A stretch of DNA of 64,000 bases from Sambucus nigra. Its lineage: Eukaryota; Streptophyta; Magnoliopsida; Dipsacales; Adoxaceae. Shown here one piece after another: positions 57,711 through 64,000 of this stretch (the stretch's first letter is position 1; each line of letters begins with the position of its first letter). The stretch lies in contig OX422207.1 in the NCBI GenBank assembly GCA_949130495.1, positions 369,231,868-369,295,867 on the forward strand, given 5' to 3'. The notes below the pieces were generated by a model. That model saw only the letters and a program-made list of their open reading frames with translations, searched no databases and was not told where the DNA came from. A program made the position numbers and the translations under genes.

Positions 57711-58890
57711 TGTAAGGACATTTTTCTCATGTCCAACATTTTACATTTATGTATGTCGTACGCCGCTACATTTTGCACGTCACCTCACGATCTCACATGA
57801 CGGCCTCTATCCGATTTCCGGGAATCAAGCATCCAACATCTCCATCATGTGTCCCACATCGTCCTCAACAACTTCACATACCATGCTTTTAGGGTCTATA
57901 TGCTAGTGGTATGCAAGAGAAGTCAAATCAATATATGGAAGTTCAAGGGTAATTTGGTAATTGTACATCCACCGTCCGGAGGATAGGTCAACTGGAAAGT
58001 TGAAGAGCTTGCCACAACAAAGATACTGGAGAAACGGCATCTCATTCCGAGTTACGGTGAAGAAGATATGGCCCTTTGAAGATGGAGAGAATTCCTCGAA
58101 GGAATCTGGTTCCTGAGGATGGGACCGATCCGCCTAATGAGACCGGACCGATCCGACTGCTAAAGTGAGGCCAGTATACCCCGAATCCATAGCGAACCGA
58201 TGAAGATAAAAAGTCGAACCGATCCGATGTCAACCGGACCGATCCGCCTGCAATTAAAAGAACCGATCCGGTATACCGGACCGGTCCGCCTGGGATAATT
58301 ACGAGCAGTCCCAGTGTTTGAAAACTCTTTCCTTGGTTTTCTTATTTAAATCCATCTTCGGCGAGTTATTTTTTAAGACTTTCAGAGATAAAATCTAGAG
58401 TCCTAATACTCCAAGTCTTCACTTTTTTGAGTTCCCCAACTCATGTTTGATTCACACAACTTTGCCATACCATTGTGAATCTTTTGGAACCCTAGAACAC
58501 AAACTTTGTGTATTTTTCATCTTTGTGGAGAGAACTTTGCAACCGAGGGCTACGTGTCATTACCGAGGGAGTCTCTACGAAGTGTTATGACTGCGTGTCA
58601 TTAAGGAGTGTTGCGGTTCTTCCTTTGCCGATTGGACTGAGGTTCATGTGGGTTCGCTGCGTGTGGATTCATTGTTGTATTTCATTGTAAATCTTGTAAG
58701 TTGCGATTTACTCTTTATAGTGAAATAAAAGGTTTTTCCCTGCGGGGATTTTTCCTTATCTTGGTGTCACATGATTTATTTTTTTATGGGTTGACACACA
58801 CACGCACTTTAGATGCATGTTTAGGGGGTGAAATTTAATAAGTTTGCCAAATTAGAAATTTGCGAAGTTTTTCAATATCACGCATTCTCA
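57711..58890 (+). repeat. LTR 2 of the TR-GAG array (1,180 bp)
   Basis: Shared between unit 1 (as its 3' LTR) and unit 2 (as its 5' LTR). It is preceded by a polypurine tract and followed by a PBS, so one LTR serves both neighbours. TATA-like box at 58343-58351. Confidence 0.93.
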
Positions 58891-59002
58891 AATTGGTATC
58901 AGAGCGGGTTACGCTAATTTATTGCGTATTCCTATTTTTCGCAAAATCGTGTGATATTGATTTTTTGAAAAATCAGGTTTGTGAAAAATCGCAATTTTTC
59001 CT

Positions 59003-60238
59003 ATGGAGCACTTATATAATCAGATGCCTATTTTTGACGGGTCTAATTATGCCTACTGGAAAGCTCGTATTAAATCGATTTTAAAATCTATTGACGAGCG
59101 TGTTTGGTTGCTTTGCGAAAATGGTTGGACTCCTCCCACGGTCACTGTTAATAACATCATCACTTTAAAACCCGTGTCAGCCTGGACTGAAGATGATTAT
59201 AAATTGTCCAATTTTAATTCCCGTGGTCTGAGTGCTATTTCTAGAGCTGTCTCTCCTGATAAGTTTCGCCGAATTATGACGTGCACCAGGTCTAAAGAGG
59301 CTTGGGATGTTTTGAAATTGACACATGGGGGTACGAACGCGGTTAAAGAGTCAAAATTACAAAATTTGGCCACCCAATTTGAGACTATCACCATGTCTGA
59401 GTCCGAATGCTTTGATGATTTTTATGCACGATTGTCGAACATTGTTAACACATGTTTTAATTTGGGTGAAGTGATTGATAACACGCGTGTCGTTAAAAAG
59501 ATTTTGAGATCTCTCCCAAAACGCTTTATTCATAAAGTCACTGTTTTGAACTCTTTGGGAAATTTGAAATCACTTAAGTTGGAAGAACTTGTAGGAGATC
59601 TTCAAACCTATGAGATTGACATGTTTCCCAAAACCATTAAGGCTAAGGATAAAGGCATTGCTTTAAAGACTCATTTTAAGAAAAAGAAAGAAACCGTTTG
59701 TGAGTCAGATTCTGAGGGAGATTTTGATTTTAATAGTATGGCCTTGTTTGCGAAAAATTCTAAAAAATTCCTCAACATGAACAAAAATAATTCTTCCAAT
59801 AAAAAGAATTTTTTTGAGAAAAATAAAAAGAAAGGAAAGGCCAAAGAAAGTTGTGAGAGGGAAAAAGAGAATAAATCCGATGAGGAGTGTGAGGAAGATT
59901 TTGAGAACGTCACTTGTTTTAAATGTGGGGGTAAGGGACATAAGTCGTTTGAGTGTCCTACGTGGATTAGAAAGAAAGGAAAGAAAGTAGCTATGCCCGC
60001 CACACTTAGTGATAGTAGTGAAGGTGAGGGTGATGAGACTAGTGGTGAGAAGTTTGTTGCCTTTTCTAGTCATGTGAGCACACCCACCTTGTCCCACAAT
60101 AGTGCTCACGAAAGTGATAGTGATGGTTTGAGCGCTTCAAGTGAGGGAGAAAGTGAGAGTGAAAGTGGAGATGAAAGTGAGCTCCAAAAAGCTTTTAGAG
60201 ATTTGTACACCGAGACATTGAAAACCAAGGAAGTATAA
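59003..60238 (+). CDS. gag of TR-GAG unit 2, N-terminal 411 codons
   Basis: Nucleocapsid/capsid precursor of a copia-type element. Begins MEHLYNQMPIFDGSNYAYWK, the conserved N-terminus also found at 39505. The capsid (UBN2-type) body covers about residues 20-210 (ESKLQNLATQFETITM, FDDFYARLS, RVVKKILRSLP). Then come a Lys-rich stretch, the CCHC knuckle CFKCGGKGHKSFEC (59915-59956, about residues 305-318), and an acidic Ser/Glu-rich tail. The frame ends at a TAA produced by the same one-base shift as unit 1. The start is the first ATG after the PBS, 98 bp downstream. Because the shift is common to both units, it predates the tandem duplication. The product may be a truncated but translatable gag. 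Confidence 0.85.
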   Translation: MEHLYNQMPIFDGSNYAYWKARIKSILKSIDERVWLLCENGWTPPTVTVNNIITLKPVSAWTEDDYKLSNFNSRGLSAISRAVSPDKFRRIMTCTRSKEAWDVLKLTHGGTNAVKESKLQNLATQFETITMSESECFDDFYARLSNIVNTCFNLGEVIDNTRVVKKILRSLPKRFIHKVTVLNSLGNLKSLKLEELVGDLQTYEIDMFPKTIKAKDKGIALKTHFKKKKETVCESDSEGDFDFNSMALFAKNSKKFLNMNKNNSSNKKNFFEKNKKKGKAKESCEREKENKSDEECEEDFENVTCFKCGGKGHKSFECPTWIRKKGKKVAMPATLSDSSEGEGDETSGEKFVAFSSHVSTPTLSHNSAHESDSDGLSASSEGESESESGDESELQKAFRDLYTETLKTKEV

Positions 60239-60878
60239 TAGGGATTTAGGTCGTCGAGTTTTAAATTTGGAGAAAGAGAAGGAGGTTTTGAGAAAGGAGA
60301 AGTGTGATTTGGCCGACACGTTGTCTAGTCTGACGACACGTGTATCCCAACTCGAGAGTGATCTCGAACGTGCCAGGGCGGTCAAAGTCAAGTTTGAGAA
60401 TGCACCTAAGAAGGTTGAAACGGTGGTTCTTAAGGGTAAAGGTGAGAAGTTAGGAATAAGTCATGATGGTGCTTCTTCTTCCCAATTAGCACCCGAGCCG
60501 GTTCCCACTTTAGTGACAGTTTCACATGTGTCTCACCCTAACCCACCTAGGCGTCCCATTCCTTTTAGGAAAGTGCGTCCTAGAGTTTTTGAGAAAGGTG
60601 TTCCTAGGCCCATTTATGTTTGATCACATTGCAAAAGGAGAGGACACCTTAGGGAATTTTGCTTTAAGTTGGGGTATGTGTCACGTTTTGATTCTACACG
60701 TGTTTCTGGCACACATGCACCCACACATGATACTTTACATGCTCCCGGAGACTACATTAGAGAGTTTGCACATTTAGGAGAGCAAGTTAAGTTTTTAGTC
60801 AAAACTTCACAAGAACTGATGGAGGTTTTTCATAAGTTGTCACCACCTTTGGAAAACCCTTCCGCACCTAATGATTGA
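60239..60878 (+). pseudogene. C-terminal gag continuation of unit 2 (second knuckle)
   Basis: The shifted frame 60267-60623 encodes a coiled-coil-like heptad region (LADTLSSLTTRVSQLESDLE) and a proline-rich linker. It stops at TGA 60621-60623, in the position of the first Cys of knuckle 2. The sequence continues HCKRRGHLREFCFKLGYV and then a helical tail (LGEQVKFLVKTSQELMEVF) to 60878. In the autonomous relative (41201) that codon is Cys, so TGT or TGC to TGA is the likely change. Confidence 0.85.
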
Positions 60879-62362
60879 GGTTTGACTTGCTTACTAGCAT
60901 AGGATGATTTTCATGATGGCATTGTTTGCCTATTGCTAGTATGTATCATTTTTGTATATATTTTTGTTTTGAAAAATTTTGAAAAATACAAAAATATTTT
61001 ATTTTGATAATATTTTTTGAATAAGGGCCAAAAAGATTTTTCTGTTTTTTGCACCTTTTATGGATGAGCATTTAAGATAGCCAAGTCACAACTTCATTCC
61101 ATTTATCCATGTGACTGTTTTATAGAGATTTGAGAGGCTACATCATGTCATCCATGTGCTTAACATTGATTGGAGTCCTTGAGATGTAATTAGTGATATT
61201 TCCTACATGCTTGACTCCTATATCCTTTATTGCACACATGCACGGCTTTATTTGATTATTGCACTTGTCTATCATATATTGGCTTTAGTGTTTCTATCTC
61301 AATTCTGTCTATACAATGTACAATATGCGATAAAACTTGACAAGATTGGATTGCATGTAAAAACCATTTTGGTGAGACTGTGTGATTATTTGCATAACGG
61401 AGAGGGGCTGCGAAAGTTGAGTCTTTATACTTTGCGCAAAAGCCACCGTTAAAAAGGACCTAAAAATGGAGGTATTGTAATTCCGAGGTCCTAAGAGGTT
61501 AAAAGAGCCCGAAAAAATTGATAAGGCAATAAAAAGCAATACATGCCAAATATGGGCCACTTAGGTTTCACCATCAATTCTCCAAAGTTTGAGAATTTAG
61601 AATGCCTCTATTCAAAATAATATCTGAGGGAGTTTGGTTGGAGATTGAAAAACGGGTTTGCACTTCCTTGAAAGTCCTGAAAAAGCATGAAAATCATTTT
61701 GGACGTTATTGGTGTAGAAATCACTTTGAGCTTTGATTTGTAGATTTGATATAGTCAATGTCTTATATTTCCAATCTTTTACACCAAAGGAAGCTTTTGA
61801 GTTCATTCGTTAGGGATATCCAATATTCATCGTGCACATATGTCATGTTTGTATGCATTGATTTTCCTATCGAATTTGATCACTCCACTTCATTTACGCT
61901 ATCATCAACTTGGTTGGTTTGTGTTCATTCATGGTGTGATTTTATGCCTTGTGTCACTCCGGTACTTGATTACTTGATTTATTTCTCTCATTTGTCTATT
62001 TGGGGACATCATAAAAAGGGGGAGAATGAATTATCTGATTATGGGGGAGGGAGTTTTGAAATTCTGAGAATATCATCTTAAATTGATATATATGCTTATG
62101 TTTATCTCATTTCAAACTCGATATGTCACTTGGTATTTTTCTTTATCTCATGTGTGTAGGTACTACTTTGATGATCACTGAATTGCACACCCTGATGAGA
62201 AAAGCGTTGAGATTCCCGAAGATTTGAAGATCAGACGATGCAGTTTTATTCACTTGTACTCTTTTAGTTTTGGGTTCATGGAAGGGTAGATTTGTATAGG
62301 CAATTTCATACTTGATAATTCGGATTTTTATGTATGTACCGGCATAGACATAGGGGGAGATT
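60879..62362 (+). other. 3' untranslated internal region of unit 2, with polypurine tract
   Basis: Same as 56227-57710 shifted by 4,652 bp, with very few differences visible (for example near 61273 and 61817). Confidence 0.88.
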
Positions 62363-63542
62363 TGTAAGGACATTTTTCTCATGTCCAACATTTTACATTT
62401 ATGTATGTCGTACGCCGCTACATTTTGCACGTCACCTCACGATCTCACATGACGGCCTCTATCCGATTTCCGGGAATCAAGCATCCAACATCTCCATCAT
62501 GTGTCCCACATCGTCCTCAACAACTTCACATACCATGCTTTTAGGGTCTATATGCTAGTGGTATGCAAGAGAAGTCAAATCAATATATGGAAGTTCAAGG
62601 GTAATTTGGTAATTGTACATCCACCGTCCGGAGGATAGGTCAACTGGAAAGTTGAAGAGCTTGCCACAACAAAGATACTGGAGAAACGGCATCTCATTCC
62701 GAGTTACGGTGAAGAAGATATGGCCCTTTGAAGATGGAGAGAATTCCTCGAAGGAATCTGGTTCCTGAGGATGGGACCGATCCGCCTAATGAGACCGGAC
62801 CGATCCGACTGCTAAAGTGAGGCCAGTATACCCCGAATCCATAGCGAACCGATGAAGATAAAAAGTCGAACCGATCCGATGTCAACCGGACCGATCCGCC
62901 TGCAATTAAAAGAACCGATCCGGTATACCGGACCGGTCCGCCTGGGATAATTACGAGCAGTCCCAGTGTTTGAAAACTCTTTCCTTGGTTTTCTTATTTA
63001 AATCCATCTTCGGCGAGTTATTTTTTAAGACTTTCAGAGATAAAATCTAGAGTCCTAATACTCCAAGTCTTCACTTTTTTGAGTTCCCCAACTCATGTTT
63101 GATTCACACAACTTTGCCATACCATTGTGAATCTTTTGGAACCCTAGAACACAAACTTTGTGTATTTTTCATCTTTGTGGAGAGAACTTTGCAACCGAGG
63201 GCTACGTGTCATTACCGAGGGAGTCTCTACGAAGTGTTATGACTGCGTGTCATTAAGGAGTGTTGCGGTTCTTCCTTTGCCGATTGGACTGAGGTTCATG
63301 TGGGTTCGCTGCGTGTGGATTCATTGTTGTATTTCATTGTAAATCTTGTAAGTTGCGATTTACTCTTTATAGTGAAATAAAAGGTTTTTCCCTGCGGGGA
63401 TTTTTCCTTATCTTGGTGTCACATGATTTATTTTTTTATGGGTTGACACACACACGCACTTTAGATGCATGTTTAGGGGGTGAAATTTAATAAGTTTGCC
63501 AAATTAGAAATTTGCGAAGTTTTTCAATATCACGCATTCTCA
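62363..63542 (+). repeat. LTR 3 of the TR-GAG array (1,180 bp)
   Basis: Appears identical to LTR 2 at every position compared, including the 21-bp contraction of the dyad cluster. TATA-like box near 62995. Confidence 0.93.
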
Positions 63543-63654
63543 AATTGGTATCAGAGCGGGTTACGCTAATTTATTGCGTATTCCTATTTTTCGCAAAATC
63601 GTGTGATATTGATTTTTTGAAAAATCAGGTTTGTGAAAAATCGCAATTTTTCCT

Positions 63655-64000
63655 ATGGAGCACTTATATAATCAGATGCCTATTTTTGACGGGTCTAATT
63701 ATGCCTACTGGAAAGCTCGTATTAAATCGATTTTAAAATCTATTGACGAGCGTGTTTGGTTGCTTTGCGAAAATGGTTGGACTCCTCCCACGGTCACTGT
63801 TAATAACATCATCACTTTAAAACCCGTGTCAGCCTGGACTGAAGATGATTATAAATTGTCCAATTTTAATTCCCGTGGTCTGAGTGCTATTTCTAGAGCT
63901 GTCTCTCCTGATAAGTTTCGCCGAATTATGACGTGCACCAGGTCTAAAGAGGCTTGGGATGTTTTGAAATTGACACATGGGGGTACGAACGCGGTTAAAG
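63655..64000 (+). CDS. gag of TR-GAG unit 3, 5' part (runs off window)
   Basis: ATG at 63655, 98 bp after the PBS (63546-63557). The 115 codons present match unit 2, including Trp at codon 19 and the substitutions that distinguish unit 2 from unit 1. The gene continues beyond the window end. Confidence 0.85.
   Translation, partial: MEHLYNQMPIFDGSNYAYWKARIKSILKSIDERVWLLCENGWTPPTVTVNNIITLKPVSAWTEDDYKLSNFNSRGLSAISRAVSPDKFRRIMTCTRSKEAWDVLKLTHGGTNAVK

Larger units (their letters stand above)
53037..64000 (+). mobile_element. Tandem array of a gag-only copia derivative (TR-GAG): LTR-INT-LTR-INT-LTR-INT
   Basis: Three LTRs (53037, 57711, 62363) alternate with internal regions of 3,472 bp. The period between equivalent points is 4,652 bp. 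Each internal region has a tRNA-Met PBS, a gag gene with two knuckles, a long 3' untranslated part and a polypurine tract, with no protease, integrase or RT. Such gag-only elements are known as TR-GAGs and depend on an autonomous partner; the 38385-47060 element belongs to that lineage. The left flank is TACGA (53032-53036). Units two and three look identical wherever I compared them; unit one differs at a few sites. The array continues past the window end. Confidence 0.93.

Overview
This window comes from an AT-rich nuclear plant genome, almost certainly an angiosperm. The evidence is a pile-up of plant LTR retrotransposon lineages, a plant mobile domain remnant, tRNA-Met and tRNA-Asp type primer-binding sites, and long TA/GT microsatellites. 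I find no intact host gene, tRNA or rRNA. Nearly everything identifiable is nested, truncated or tandem LTR retrotransposon sequence. Species cannot be told from the sequence.

Layout. 1-9340: a complete non-autonomous LTR element (1094-7615, minus strand, 5-bp TSD GTTAT, tRNA-Asp type PBS) with one intact 376-codon ORF of unknown function. It sits inside an older, related element whose LTR (7856-9340) is on the plus strand. 10469-23061: a Tekay/Del-like Ty3/gypsy element (plus strand) with long LTRs and broken gag-pol, split by a 3.4-kb solo LTR (16486-19901, minus strand, perfect TSD GAGAC). 23062-31984: poorly resolved sequence holding another minus-strand LTR (25494-26808) abutting an inverted partial copy, a four-unit tandem repeat with a G-run, and a decayed plant mobile domain (PMD) gene. 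31985-34255: a minus-strand pol fossil of a Tat-type gypsy element. 34275-38087: an inverted-repeat array, microsatellites and a possible DNA-transposon remnant. 38088-47060: a broken autonomous SIRE-like Ty1/copia element, preceded by the 3' end of another internal region. 47061-48900: 5' part of a Tat-type gypsy element (LTR end, PBS, gag). 48901-52729: a 2,952-bp gypsy LTR and adjoining internal sequence (minus strand). 52730-53036: start of another gypsy LTR, interrupted by a tandem array of a gag-only copia derivative (TR-GAG type) arranged LTR-INT-LTR-INT-LTR-INT with a 4,652-bp period that runs off the window (53037-64000).

Most interesting signal. Almost every LTR here, from unrelated lineages, carries a cluster of short self-complementary motifs. 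The core differs between families (GTCGAC, AATCGATT, TCGTTTGAACGA, ATCGATCGATCGAT, GGACCGGTCC, TAAATTAC..GTAATTTA), and a GGTCAC..GTGACC array lies outside a defined LTR. The cluster occupies an equivalent slot in related LTRs while its core is replaced. Conversely, similar cores recur in unrelated superfamilies (gypsy and copia). In the copia and non-autonomous LTRs the cluster lies just upstream of the TATA box. This looks like an exchangeable cis-element cassette. I know of no description of it as a cross-family system, but I could not search.
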